Positions 47,401-58,884 of a DNA stretch of 64,000 nucleotides are shown here, piece after piece (the first letter of the stretch is position 1; the number at the start of each line of letters is the position of its first letter). The stretch is from Ignelater luminosus (taxonomy: Eukaryota > Arthropoda > Insecta > Coleoptera > Elateridae): NCBI GenBank assembly GCA_011009095.1, contig VTPC01090547.1:421115-485114 (forward strand), in the 5' to 3' direction. Position numbers and translations under genes: made by a program. The notes below the pieces were generated by a model. It saw nothing but the letters and a program-made list of their open reading frames with translations, was not told the origin of the DNA and did not search any database.

Positions 47401-50400
47401 CAAGGTGTTCCATAAAAGTGCTTCATAAAGGAGAGATTTTCTTATTCCTCATTCAATACTGATTACAAAACTTCTAAACTAGCCCTGGTGCAATTAAGAA
47501 ATTTTGTAATTTCACAAATGACTTTTATGATTTTAGCTATAGTTTTTTCTACAAGAAAATCCAAAAATGCAAAATTAATTTTCTTGATTTTTAAACGGAA
47601 CAACTAAAACATTTAATATATCTTGGTGTCTTTTTAGTTTGTAATAATTCCTGGTCACGATAGTCTACACCTAATAATTTTGGAATTATTTAACTGTTTG
47701 TTGTGGAATACCATCAAGCTTCTCAAATGGCCCTGGTATAATTAAGGAACCGTTTTTGCAACCTTGTAATGATAAAATCAAGTATTTGGCAATTATAAAT
47801 ACTCACTAAGATTTAACCATTGTTCTTTGCTATACAGGGTGAATGGGAGTCACCAGTATAAGGCCAGTCGTTGCACATATCAAAAATAAGAAGTAACAGG
47901 TTGTTTTATTCGAAGAATAAAGTAAATTAAATTTTGCATTAGAATCTTGGTAAGCATAATTACCAAAGACTCGTTTTTTTCTCAAAGGTACAACGAAAGC
48001 TTCCTTAGTCATACCACGACAATTGAGAAGGTTGAAGTTAAGTGTAGATCCACATAATGTTATACAGTCACATTTATACCGGTCAATCGTTATATTTGAT
48101 GTTTTACGAAAAAAAAGTTAAGTAGCACCGAAATATAGAGAGTATTTCATTTAACGAAATTTAGGTTCTATGTGCTGTTCATTAGAATACCCTGTGATAT
48201 ATCAGGGTCATTCCTTTGATACTCCTGTCAGTAAAGACGCTATCCCCTGATTGGGACACCCTGCTAAACTTACTACTTTTTCTGATAGTCATACATATAG
48301 TCTACAGTAAAAATATTGTACAAATATGTTTATGTAAATTTACCTTAACCCATTTTATTCAAAAAAAATTAGTTTACTAGTCTTAACGTAATATTGAAAG
48401 TTCTCCTTACTGAGATTTTAAATGCAAAGTTACGCTTACTTTTGTTTTATGTATATCAGATAATAATGATTGATTTTCATTTATTCGTGTACAATTTGAA
48501 TTTCCTTTACGTCGGTTATGTAAATATTCATGAGAGAGAGTATTTATTAATATAGCCTGTTTTAGTACGAAAGGTGAGAATTCTCTCTGACATTCCTGGG
48601 ATGAACTACGGTTCGAAGCAGATAAAAAAAGTATTAAGAAAACAATTTTGGAATTACTTTCAAACTATTGCTCCTATCTTGCCTTCTAATTGCATGTTTA
48701 TTAATATTTTCACGTATTGATGACAAGATTAGAAATAAAAAACGCGGTATGTTTAACTAACTCTATTTTATTGAAAAACAGAAGTGGATCTTAACGTAAA
48801 TAAGAAGAGTATGAAATTACGTACATATTGAGAAGATTCTATTACAAGCTTCTAATGTACCTATCTACTAACTTTTACTAACAATGAAAGTCATACTTTG
48901 CGCATCTTAAGTATTCTAGTATAGCATATTTCAACATTTTAAATTATAATTTTATTTCAAAAACAGTTTATAATGTATGAAAAGCATTATCATAATTAGA
49001 GTGTAGTTAGGTTTACCTTCAAATGTTATACAAGATTTTAACTTCTGAGAGTATAAAAAACACCTTTTGAATACCAAACTAACCTAGTTACTTAAGTAAA
49101 GGTTTCTTTACTAGATCAGTGTAAAAAACTATCGTATATCTGCAAGTTTCTAGAATAGTTTGAAGAGAAAAGCAAATAGAATTTGTTGTTAATAGTAGTA
49201 AATAAATAAAAGATACATATGTTTGTGAAGAATCAATTTTAAAGATATTTCTAACATGTTGTGACGTTCAGAATGTCTACTGTAGATAAATTAATTGTAC
49301 CTATAGCTTTAATTTGTAGAACATAGAAACCATATCGAAACAAAAATTAATACTAGAGACTTACTAGTTTTGAGTATTATTAAATTTAAATATCTTGTGA
49401 TATTAAAATCTAAACATAAGTAGATAGAATCAGCATTAGAAAACTTCACCTGCAATTGTTGTCAAATATCTTGTATTAATTCTATTCTTAGAATGTGTTT
49501 ATTTCTAGTTGTTACCGATATTGATGGAACTGATTAAATAAAATTATACACATATGTTATTGATGTTTTTCTTTAGAACCCTTACCCTTTCAGAATAGTT
49601 ACTACAGTAGTTGCAGTTGTTACTACCAATCTTAATTTGTTTTACTTTCTCAACTCAACTTTTAGCAAAACACCAGTCTGAAAATAAATATTATTAGTTT
49701 TTAATGCATAACGTCTCTGGGATAAAGGGAAGTATTCAATCAGCAAATCTCTGAGTAAAAATGAGGCCTTTTTTAAGTGAACCACTTTATTGTTTACTAT
49801 TTTCATATGATGCATCGTTTTTGGGTAAGATAGTTTTCCAAGATTTTAGATAAGTTATGGCATAAGCCTATAGTAACATTTAGTTCGAGTTGTAACTTAC
49901 CATGTCTTGTGCGTTTTCTTCAAATATGGTATTGTAAATAACTAACAACTACAGCTATGATGTATATAATAAGAGTATACGTAGTCAGATTTAATTTATT
50001 TGGAGCAAGATGCAATTGCACAATAAATATTTAATATAAATATAAATAGTTGATTATATGATAGTAACAGTTCCTTGCAGTGACAATCTAACTTACCTGC
50101 TCCAGAAGATCTGAAAAGTAAAACAATTACTGCTATGTTATAAGCACTTATTAAAGCTATTTTTTATTAATGCATTATTAAATTCAATTAACTACTTACT
50201 CATACAAGCTCAGAGTGTAACAGTAAGGTGTGGACAGCATAGATTGAGCCAGTTGAGCAATTACTGTTTCATTTTGCAAATTAAATAATTCTTGGTTTGA
50301 AGTTTAAACAAAGTAACTTTCAGTTGGGTATGCTATTGCGATGACGTCAAACCAAACAGTTCCCTTAGCCTGTAATGGTTCGTAGATCTTTTGTGAGCAA

Positions 50401-51485
50401 AGGTAAGTCACGCACCGTAAACCAAGCTGCTCGCTATGTACTTATGATTAATATGGTAGATAAAACTGCAACCATATATAGTCAATGAGATTCTTAAAAT
50501 TTTTAGTAGATCTGATACAGTACCATAGAAAATTCAAAAACCCATACTCATAGATAGTAGAAAACAGACAATTATAAGATGTATTTTCTGTTTAACAAAA
50601 ACAGCTGGGAATGTTAAGTTTGTCATGGAACGACGAAAGCGCTAAAACAGCCAGGTGTGCCAGCTTTTTTAAACAATGTATCATTCTTCTAGACTGTATG
50701 TGGTAATTCCATGGTATTTTTGCCTTACCTTTATTGATTGAGCGCAAGTACTATGTCACTAATAATGAAAGAAATTTCAGATTTGTTGAATCATTTAAAA
50801 CACTTGTTTTTACCAAATTCAAATCTCTAATCTAACAATGTTGATTTTTGATTTGAAAAAATGAATTAATTTACTAGAACAATATAGCTAGAGTGTGGTT
50901 GAGACACTTTTGGTACCTATAAGGATTGTCAGAATGAAACTATTTCAAAAGCTTGGTTATATTAGTTAAGAAACTTGTATTGCTATACCAAAAGCTGCAT
51001 GATTATTTGAGATAGTAAAATTTGCAAACTAACGCGTTCTAAAAACTATTGTTCTCTAAAATGTACAGACTATGAAGATGACAAAGACAACTGGCAACCA
51101 GGATTATGGAGAAACGATGTTTAGCTAATGAATGTAAGAATTTCAATTAATGTTTATTAATAAAATTTAAAATCGCAATAGCTCAATTATCAGAAACTCA
51201 GAAACTGTACCACCAGACGTTCTTGAATTCTCCAATACTTAGTTTCTTCAGGTACACATGTCCTTAAAATGAATCATAATAACGTTTATCACCAATTTCA
51301 ATTGCGAGGTTGCTACCCGTTCCTATGATAACCGTGACGTATAGTCTCCTAACAGGTCACTAAACTATAAGAACAGATTCTTTATAAAGAAATTAAGAAG
51401 ATTTATCACAGAATAAAATATTAAAAATACTGTGAGGGTAAAACAACAATTTTTGAAATGATTTATTCTTTAATCGTATTGTTTA
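44481..51485. other. Intergenic AT-rich DNA, no gene recognised
   Basis: About 7 kb in which I find no exon with motif or splice support. Isolated transposon-end-like motifs occur at 46048 (TATACAGAGTGCTCACAAG), 47834 (TATACAGGGTGAATGGGAG) and 48254-48264 (GGGACACCCTG, opposite orientation). The last two could bound a roughly 430-bp element, but the inner sequence match is weak. Confidence 0.4.
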
Positions 51486-51635
51486 CAGCGTCGTAGCAAG
51501 AAGCAAAAGCTTAAGTGGGCAAACAAAATTTCTGCTCCCTATTATTTTATTGTTTCTTTCCTCTTATTTAAGAGCAGACAGAATATTTTCTAGAGCGGGC
51601 ATTGCCCACTTTGGCTCCTCCTTGGTTACAGCCCT
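51486..51635. mobile_element. Short hAT-like MITE, about 150 bp
   Basis: The ends are imperfect inverted repeats over roughly 40 bp: CAGCGTCGTAGCAAGAAGC on the left, and on the right, read inward, AGGGCTGTAACCAAGGAGG. Both then have AAA...GTGGGCAA. The CAGxGxCGTAGC-type start with GTGGGC inside is common for insect hAT MITEs. The target duplication is not clear (GTTTA occurs near both sides). Confidence 0.55.
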
Positions 51636-51896
51636 AAATGTTTAGTTTTAATTTCTTTAATTTTCTTACTTTTCCTTTGTTTTGTAAGCAATATTAATGT
51701 GATAATCTTGTTTGTTGTTAATACAAATTGGCTGTAACATAACATATAACTCACCTTCACATATGTAGACAGTGATTTTGGCATCCATTTCAGATCTAGA
51801 TTGAAGGCCTAGTCACATTATCAAACTTGACTATCAGTCTAGAATAATGATGTCATTAACTGACAAATTCAGTTTGTATCAAACTGGGTAGTCACA

Positions 51897-52710
51897 CTAT
51901 AAATAATTGTGAGGCTGTGAGGTTAGATAGCCGTATTTACAAAATTTTGTGTTTTTTACATTTTGTGAAGTGAGAATATTAAATATTGCTTGGCAAGCAT
52001 TTTGACGCCGCCGCCGATGCAATAAGATGTGTGCGTTGTGGTAGATACAACTGTTCACTATAATTTTTCTACTGTTTTTGTTTAGTAAATGTGTTTTGAA
52101 TGATTCTTTATTTCCCATCATCACGTTTGCGTTGTCGGGGCAATAACCAATAATATTTTCATTCGAATGATTATATTTTGTCAAAGATGCTTCAAATGAG
52201 GAAAATAATCCCGTGGATTTGGATCTACTTGGCGTAATTTGGTTAGCTAACCCAGAATCAGAAAATACAGTTTTTGAAATATTTACAATGTGTTGAACTG
52301 AGTTGAAACTGAAATTATGAGGCGCCACTAATAACGCATATCTAATGTCGCCAATGCCGGCCGCCTGATTTTCAGTGTTTTCATCAAAATCACATTCAAA
52401 GTCTTAGTGTTACTTATTTTATCTGCAGACACCTTGTGTTTAATAGCATCCGCGTGCTTTAGTAAATGAGATTTTTTGGCAGACACTAATAGGGTCTTGC
52501 ATGATCTACATTTCGCTGTCCATCTATTGTTTTCTCCAACCATCCAGAAAAACAAAAGTTACTTAGCCATTTGTCTGATGGGAAGAATTGTTTTCTATAA
52601 TAATTAGACTTTTTTTTCTTCAACAGAAAGTTCATTCCGTAAGCGTCGTTTTTTAGTTGAAGTAGCTTGAGCGCCATAACTGTCGTCAGTGTCATTATCA
52701 GATTTTTCTA
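51897..52710 (-). pseudogene. BED-finger hAT-like transposase pseudogene
   Basis: Read downward on the minus strand from about 52710: an acidic then basic leader (EKSDNDTDDSYGAQATSTKK), then FPSDKWLSNFCFSGWL, a frameshift, then NNRWTAKCRSCKTLLVSAKK and HLLKHADAIKHK. This is a BED-type zinc finger (C-x2-C ... H-x4/5-H). After another break comes APHNFSFNSVQHIVNISKTV, FSDSGLANQITPSRSKST and ENIIGYCPDNANVMMGNKES, corresponding to the start of the RNase-H-like catalytic core with its D-x-A/N-x-M motif. The C-terminal half is absent. At least two frameshifts make it non-functional. Confidence 0.6.
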
Positions 52711-54135
52711 TAGGAACTTAATTTTGCCTTAGGTAGCAGCATTACTAAAATAATAAAATTCTACAATTTATCCTCGCTTTCACTATAATGTCTGTGCCGG
52801 AAAGTTGTCGGTAGGAAATAATTTTTTATATCGCTCATGTTGTTACTTATTATCAGTACACAAATATCACAATACTCGTAAGAATCACTAACAATAAAGC
52901 TGTACTGACTGATTGCAGTCTGTAGTGCACCAGTAGTTAAAGATGCATACAATAATAAGAGAATGCGAATGATTAAATGAAATGGCTTTAATAACAATAA
53001 AAGCAAACAGTGATCAAAAACGTTACTTACTTCAAAGATGTTAAAACGCCTGATAAATAGTTTAGGTGCAGGGTGTGCGTGTACGGTACACATATAAAAA
53101 ATCAAATACAAAAGGAATTAAGATTTATTATAATTATAAGAAACTGAAGGAAGTTTATCAAACCTAGTAATGTAAAACTAGGTAATAGGTACATAAACAG
53201 CTGTAAAAGTTACAGATTCTTTATCATCAATGAAATTTACCCAACATAAAATTATATACAGTTATTTTTATTCATTTAGAGGTTTCGTGCAATTGATAAA
53301 TGACTTTCAAGAATAGTATCATTAATCGTATAACTATAACAGATCTTAAAAGTTCATAAAGTGGAGCTTGCTATCGCGCTGTCAGTAGGTAATTAACTAT
53401 TAAATAAGAAACATTTTATGAAGCCGGGGTGGAGTAGTATTACAATGTCATAAATTTAAAAGGATTTCTAGGTAGTTAAACTTACAAATAATAAAAATGA
53501 CTTCTAAGAATCTTTTGCAGTCATAGGCCATTTAAAAATATTTTGAAAAAATTAGTGAACACAAATTTTTCTGAAAGATTTTACAATAAAGGTAAAAAAG
53601 TGGCTATTTTTGCGACAAATCGCTATAATCGGCAACATTGGGGTTAAAACATTTTTGAACACAAAAACGAAAGTTTTCGTTGTAGCGTTGCCAAATGGGA
53701 GAGTTTTACTTTCTCTTGGGATTTTTTCATATTTTAAATATTGTTCATTTTAAATGTATAGATGGCTATAATTACGTTATCTTTGAAATGTATGTGATTT
53801 ATCTGTCTTATGTATTATTATAAGAACTACGAGAATTTATTTTATGTTATTGGTTGCAAATAAATACAATAAAGTAAACCTTTTATGTGATTAACGCAGA
53901 TGAATATTTAGAAAAACCATCAACGCTATTTTTTGTACGAAATGGGTATTTTTTGTAGAAGAAGGTCATTTCAATTTATAAAAGTGAAAACAACGCATGT
54001 GAGCCATCTTGCAACGCTGTTTTATTGTGAAACTAGTAACATAACCTAAGAATTTTAAGTGTAAGCCGTGTAAGCCGTGTAAACAAATATGAAAATAAAT
54101 GTTTTTGGGAAATAAGTGGTCATTTTTTATATTAG
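52711..54135. other. Intergenic region upstream of the 54136 gene
   Basis: Mostly AT-rich. The last 135 bp contain GAGCCATCTTGCAACGCTG near 54001, including a GCCATCTT box like the YY1/Pho site seen near insect transcription starts, and a 10-bp duplication (GTAAGCCGTG, 54061-54080). These may belong to the promoter or leader of the downstream gene, but that is conjecture. TTTTTTATATTAG just before the ATG could also be a splice acceptor. Confidence 0.35.
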
Positions 54136-55614
54136 ATGAAAATGCTGAACACATATGAAAAACTGTGTTGTTATTGCGGCTATAAGATGAAACTTTTGCA
54201 ATGTACCGATAGAAACGCAGTATATGTGTGTGCAGATAAAAAATGTAAATTTTATGAGTTCCCTGAGCCAGAGGCTAAATGGATTGTTGTTAAACGATCT
54301 TTTGAAAAGGCGTATTTTGAAGAGCTAAAAGCTGAACACGCTAAGAAAGCTGCTAAAAGTGTTGATAAATTGGGACCTGATGAGTTAGAGCAATTTGTTA
54401 ATGATACGTACTGTAAATACTTTAAAAATAGCAATACTGAGGTCTCTATAAATGAATCTGAAGTGAACAATGATGGTTCCATTAATAATAACGATGGTGG
54501 AAACGTAATCATAAATAAAGAGAAGACTGTGGAGCCGAGCAATAATTGTGATGCAGTTGAATTTACAGATCAACAGATAAGTGAAATACTTGATAATATA
54601 TTTGAGAGCTTTGAAACCAAGAATGCTATGCTCTTTACAAATCAGTTTGAAGTAAGCAATAATGATGAAAACTCAGACGTAGATAAAGAAAAGAAAATAG
54701 AGTCCAGCAATAATTTGGATTCAGTAAAAGCTTTGAGCGAAGAACTAGATCAGCTGATTGATAATAATCAATACTATGAGAATTTTCAAAGTAGCAATGA
54801 TGAGTCTTTTGTAAATGAATTTGAAGTAAGCAATGAGCGTTACATTAATAATAATGATGATGATGATGATGGAAGTGTTGATATAAATAAAGAAAACAAA
54901 GTGGAATGGAACAATAATTATAATCTAGATAAATCTGGAGATGAAGAGCTATATCTACTGATTAATGGTAGGTACTATGAGACATTTAAAAGGAGTGATT
55001 TTGAGTGTGATAAATGTGGCACAAGCAAGAAGTATTACAATAATAATAATGACGATGGAAATGTAAACGTAAATAAAGAGAAGAAAGTAGAATTGGACAA
55101 TAATTATAATCCAGCTAAATCTATAGATGAAGAGCTAAATCAAGCGATTAATGAGAAACTTCCAAATATTGATGTTAAGTTAATTGAATCAGAAATAAGG
55201 AATGAGTTTTGCAATAATAATAATAACGATGATGGAAATGTAGACATAAACAAAGAGATAAAAGTGGAATTTGATGATAATTATAATCCAGCTAAATCTA
55301 CAGATGAAGAGCTAAATCAACCGATTAATGAGATGTACTATGAGGAATTTCAAAGTATTGATGTTAAGTTAAATGAATCCGAAATAAACAATGAGTATCA
55401 CATTAATAATTATTTTGATGGAAATGTAGATATAAAAACAGAGAAGAAAATGGAGTCGAGCAATAATTATAATCCACCTACATCTGCAGATGAAGAGCTA
55501 GATCAACTGATGAATGATATATACTACTATGAAAATGTTGGAAATAACAACATTAATTTCTTTATAGATGAATCTGAAGCAAGTAATAATAATGGAAATG
55601 GATTCGAGCAATAA
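54136..55614 (+). CDS. Unrecognised 492-residue zinc-ribbon protein with acidic Asn-rich repeats
   Basis: I do not recognise this family. Residues 11-38 (LCCYCGYKMKLLQC, then YVCADKKCKFYEFPEP) hold C-x2-C and a later C-x4-C, a zinc-ribbon-like arrangement. Residues 50-75 are a charged helix-like stretch (FEKAYFEELKAEHAKKAAKS). The rest, from about 75, is seven diverged copies of a 50-68-residue unit: a DEELxQLIN helix, a YYExF stretch, ESExxNE, an N/D run, then GNVDINKEKKVE and SNN/YNP. Units 5 and 6 are closest to each other. There is no signal peptide or membrane segment, so it is probably nuclear or cytosolic. Position 1 is chosen because no longer open start is visible; a second Met is at residue 3. 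The frame is intact over 1.48 kb of compositionally biased sequence, which argues for selection. Confidence 0.8.
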   Translation: MKMLNTYEKLCCYCGYKMKLLQCTDRNAVYVCADKKCKFYEFPEPEAKWIVVKRSFEKAYFEELKAEHAKKAAKSVDKLGPDELEQFVNDTYCKYFKNSNTEVSINESEVNNDGSINNNDGGNVIINKEKTVEPSNNCDAVEFTDQQISEILDNIFESFETKNAMLFTNQFEVSNNDENSDVDKEKKIESSNNLDSVKALSEELDQLIDNNQYYENFQSSNDESFVNEFEVSNERYINNNDDDDDGSVDINKENKVEWNNNYNLDKSGDEELYLLINGRYYETFKRSDFECDKCGTSKKYYNNNNDDGNVNVNKEKKVELDNNYNPAKSIDEELNQAINEKLPNIDVKLIESEIRNEFCNNNNNDDGNVDINKEIKVEFDDNYNPAKSTDEELNQPINEMYYEEFQSIDVKLNESEINNEYHINNYFDGNVDIKTEKKMESSNNYNPPTSADEELDQLMNDIYYYENVGNNNINFFIDESEASNNNGNGFEQ

Positions 55615-55866
55615 TTTCGATCCAGTTGTTTATGTGCGCAATGGTAGTATTCTTGATATAGGAATACGAGTTCAACCAATGTTAAGCACTTAGTAAAATG
55701 TACAAGTTGTAAGTATGAAATATTGAGTTATATGTACATTTATCTCAAATATTTGCCTTTTTAGGATAAAAGATGGATGCTTAGTGGTTCTAATGGTAAA
55801 TACAGTAATTAGTAGGTAAACATGAACCTGCTAAATACATTTAAAATGGCATGCTCTTTTGACTTT
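55615..55866 (+). other. 3' untranslated region of the 54136 gene
   Basis: Sequence between the stop codon and the tandem array. No shorter poly(A) signal of the AATAAA type is seen here, so the transcript probably runs on through the repeats. Confidence 0.4.
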
Positions 55867-56280
55867 AACTTGATGTTTAACTATGGAATGGGGGCATTCA
55901 AATAAGAATCGCCCTCATGCTATGCGTGGAAGACTAATCGAACTGAAAACAACTTGATGTTTAACTATGGAATGGGCTATTCAAATAAGAATCGCCCTCA
56001 TGCTATGTGTGGAAGACTAATCGAACTGTAAACAACTTGATGTTTAACTATGGAATGGGCCATTCAAATAAGAATTGCCCTCATGCTATGTGTGGAAGAC
56101 TAATCAAACTGAAAACAACTTGATGTTTAACTATGGAATGGGCCATTCAAATAAGAGTTGTACTCATGCTACGCGTGGAAGACTAATCGAACTGAAAACA
56201 ACTTGATGTTTAACTATGGAATGGACCATTCAAACAAGTCGCACTCATGCTACGCATGGAAGACTAATCAAACCGAAAAC
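55867..56280 (+). repeat. Five tandem copies of an 83-84-bp unit
   Basis: Units start at 55867, 55951, 56034, 56117 and 56200, each with AACTTGATGTTTAACTATGG. The unit contains a small perfect hairpin, GAATGG-G-CCATTC, in the middle copies, and a conserved GTGGAAGACTAATCRAAC. Identity is high, with the last copy most diverged and slightly shorter. The array has stops in all frames and lies between the stop codon and the first good poly(A) signal, so it is likely transcribed. Confidence 0.9.
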
Positions 56281-56405
56281 ACCTGACTAACAGTTGAGTG
56301 GATGCATTCATGTTGGAAGTGCATGAACTTCTCAAAGATTTATATTAAAACTACACCCAGTTTGATTTTATGTTGTTTGTTTTGAATTTTCTTGTTACTA
56401 ATTCA

Positions 56406-56411
56406 AATAAA
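56406..56411 (+). terminator. Poly(A) signal downstream of the 54136 gene
   Basis: AATAAA followed 20-30 bp later by GTACTTGTTTGTTTTT, a GT-rich downstream element. Position about 800 bp after the stop suits a 3' end that includes the tandem array. Confidence 0.55.
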
Positions 56412-57766
56412 TTTTACAAAGCAACGTACTTGTTTGTTTTTAATTATAAAGAGTGATCCACACAATTTGTGCCCTCAGTTGGCAATGAATGAAAAAGATA
56501 GACAATTCAGTATGTCAAATCATTATAATACGAAGTAAATACAAGAGTGTTCATATGAGAGGTTAAGTTTGTTGTCATTTTGAAAACTTAAAAAGTATAG
56601 CTTTTTGTTAAACATGATTTTTACTGAATAATTGAGACCTACTTTAAGATTAGCTAAAGAATGAATGATAAATGGGACTATTTTGTTCTAGGCGCTTTTG
56701 CTGAATTTCAAAATCAATTCAATATGTCTAATAAATCAACATAGCTCACATGAAATTTTATTTATTACTAATTATTACTATTACTAATAACAGTATGATT
56801 CAATTGTTAATCAAGGTCACAAATTTTGTGGATTACTTGTTAGTAAGATTTATTTTTTGTAAATTCACAAAACATTGAAAAAAAAACTTGATAACACTAA
56901 GGTTTTTTGTTTTCACCACCAAATATGATGCAAAATCATTTTGTGTATCAATATCCACTGACACATTTGATTAAACAAAAGCAGTTTGTAATAGATGCAT
57001 ATTAATAAGGTGTGGCTGTTTACCTAAAATTATTTTGGCTTATCTTTAGGTGCTAGACAAGGTAAACATGCAGGATCTTAAATATTGAAATAACCTGAAG
57101 CAATATAAGTTATTGTTACATATACAGGTTATTTATAAACAGTAAGTATGAGAACTAAAAAACAACAGAATTAATGATAGTTGGAAGACTTGCAATTGTT
57201 AACTGAAGAAGATTTACTGTTCATTACGTCACTCCAATTTATGAGTTGAAACCAGATCACCCAACCTCAATTTTGTTCATGATTTAGATAGTTTTCTTTA
57301 CAGTTCAGGCTTCAGGGAATTCATTCATATCTTAAAAATGAATAACCTTTCATAAAATAAATTGATTGCATTGATTTTGGAAGTTTCATAATATTGAAAA
57401 ATATATTTTCTAATTCCTAAACTGTACCGAAAAGCCATCTATATCATGAACAGAGATCAAAATTACATGATCTTGTTCCAGTTCATAAAATGATTGATGC
57501 TAACAGGTATTAGATTATTCATCTTGTCAAGTTACCTGATCCTGTTAAAATGTATGTTGTAACTCAGTTCTTACGTTACTTGATAAAATGAATAACTTAG
57601 TACCTGTTACATGGTAATTTAATGTCCAATTATTTATTCACTTATTAAAATTATTAATAAGTATTGTAACATTTAATTATGTTTCATTTCGATTTAATCA
57701 GAAAAGAAAATTTGAACAAAAAGTATTTGTTTAATTTAATTTACATTTTTGATCTCAAATTGTGAA
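56412..57766. other. Intergenic AT-rich DNA
   Basis: No coding segment or repeat structure is supported. A TTTATT at about 57632 would be a poly(A) signal for the minus-strand exon at 57767-57901. Confidence 0.35.
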
Positions 57767-57901
57767 CTACTTTAGTATCTCTTCACTTTTAAGTAATTTT
57801 TCAATAATTTTTTCTTCTTCCTCGCTCAGTTTAATTTTTTTAGGGTTTTCTGTTTTGGGCTCTCCTTTGTTATTATTGGTCTCCCAATCAATACCATCCT
57901 G
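57767..57901 (-). CDS. Candidate 3'-terminal exon of a minus-strand gene
   Basis: Forty-four codons and a stop, with strongly charged coding-like text: QDGIDWETNNNKGEPKTE, then KLSEEEEKIIEKLLKSEEIL and a final Lys. The Glu/Lys pattern with spaced Leu/Ile suggests a helix. The same frame is open upstream to about 57920. A competing frame from a possible acceptor at about 57940 reads FYFEFENVTNKYRMVLIG and ends sooner. Family not recognised; relation to the exons to the right is uncertain. Confidence 0.4.
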   Translation of the reverse strand, partial: QDGIDWETNNNKGEPKTENPKKIKLSEEEEKIIEKLLKSEEILK

Positions 57902-58541
57902 TACTTGTTTGTTACATTCTCAAATTCAAAGTAAAACTATACCCAACAAACATAAATAAAAAGGCCAGATGCTGGCTTCATAGTATGCTACCTTTAGTAC
58001 CCTGTAATGGTACGATATTGGCAAACAGTGATCATATAGGTCACACTGGCCTGAAGTAGGGCCAATGCTTCACCAATACTAATATCTGTACCTTGCCATA
58101 ATGGTCCCATTACAGTTTGAGTAGGTTTATACAGCGATGGTTTTCTTCTCACCCATTAAATGAAGTACACACACATTTTATATTCAACCTATACCAGTAA
58201 TGCAAAAAAATGACCCTGCCCAAAGAAAGGACTCTTATGGCTAAGTTTTTGATTTTTAAATAAAACTTATTTTAAATTCGTTAATTTTAGCTATAACCTT
58301 TCTTCGGACAAGGTCACATATGCTTTTATTAAGTTTTTGTTATTCCAAATCAATAAATAATACAAGTACAAGCATATAATTTTATATAATTTATTTTTTT
58401 ATTTAAATATTAAAATGGGTCAAAACATTTCAATCAACTTTAAAAATATAATATTACACGATAACAATAATATTGTTGATTAACCTAATTTAATTACTAA
58501 CAACTTTTTTAATTATTTTTTTCTTTGCAATTGCCAGTGTT
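57902..58541. other. Spacer with a short inverted repeat
   Basis: Arms near 58000-58022 (CCTGTAATGGTACGATATTG) and 58094-58116 (GCCATAATGGTCCCATTACA) are partly inverted, giving a hairpin of about 115 bp that may be a small MITE. Nothing else recognised. Confidence 0.35.
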
Positions 58542-58785
58542 TCATAACCATGGTTTTATAGAATCTTCAGCTTTTTTCCGTGTAGCTTGTTTGCAAAGAA
58601 ATTTTGCTCGTACTGAAACTAAAATACACATACTATATATAATGCTAATAACGTGTCAACATCAACTTACCAATTACCAGTTTTATGATGTTTTTCAAGC
58701 TCATAAAACAGTTTTTATCTTTTCCTCCTTGCCAATGATAGGTTTGTGAGAGGGGATTGCTAACAAGTTTTCCTAAAACTCTCGA
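58542..58785 (-). pseudogene. DUF4806-like C-terminus in two exons
   Basis: Exon 58785-58671 follows an acceptor (AATACTATTAG) and reads SRVLGKLVSNPLSQTYHWQG then GKDKNCFMSLKNIIKLVI; donor GTAAGT. After a 52-bp intron, exon 58618-58542 restores a Val codon and reads VSVRAKFLCKQATRKKAEDS then IKPWL and stop. The pattern R.L..L.S N.L...Y.W.G..GK..F..LK......V resembles the C-terminal half of the insect DUF4806 domain, of unknown function. The front of the domain (LLKLVGGKDIPNTIS) seems to lie just upstream in a different frame beside a seven-G run, so the locus is probably a pseudogene unless a splice bypasses it. Confidence 0.5.
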
Positions 58786-58884
58786 CTAATAGTATTGGGA
58801 ATGTCTTTTCCCCCCCACTAGTTTCAGCAATGTCACCTCGCATAATTACAAAGGTATATTTGACAATTGTTACAAAAATTAAAA

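Noticed and set aside
47834-48264. A 430-bp MITE bounded by TACAGGGTG motifs
   Set aside because: Only the outermost bases match; the next 30 bp of the two ends do not pair convincingly.
48609-48625. tRNA B-box-like GGTTCGAAGC
   Set aside because: No matching A box or cloverleaf arms are found around it.
54252-54542. Minus-strand 96-codon frame inside the 492-codon gene
   Set aside because: It overlaps the stronger plus-strand frame and shows only serine/leucine-rich shadow composition.
55867-56280. Hammerhead ribozyme in the 83-bp tandem repeat
   Set aside because: The unit has CTGAAAAC and CTTGATG but not a proper CTGATGA core paired with a downstream GAAA in the right geometry.
55867-56280. 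CRISPR-like array
   Set aside because: The whole 83-bp unit is repeated without unique spacers, and the setting is a eukaryotic genome.
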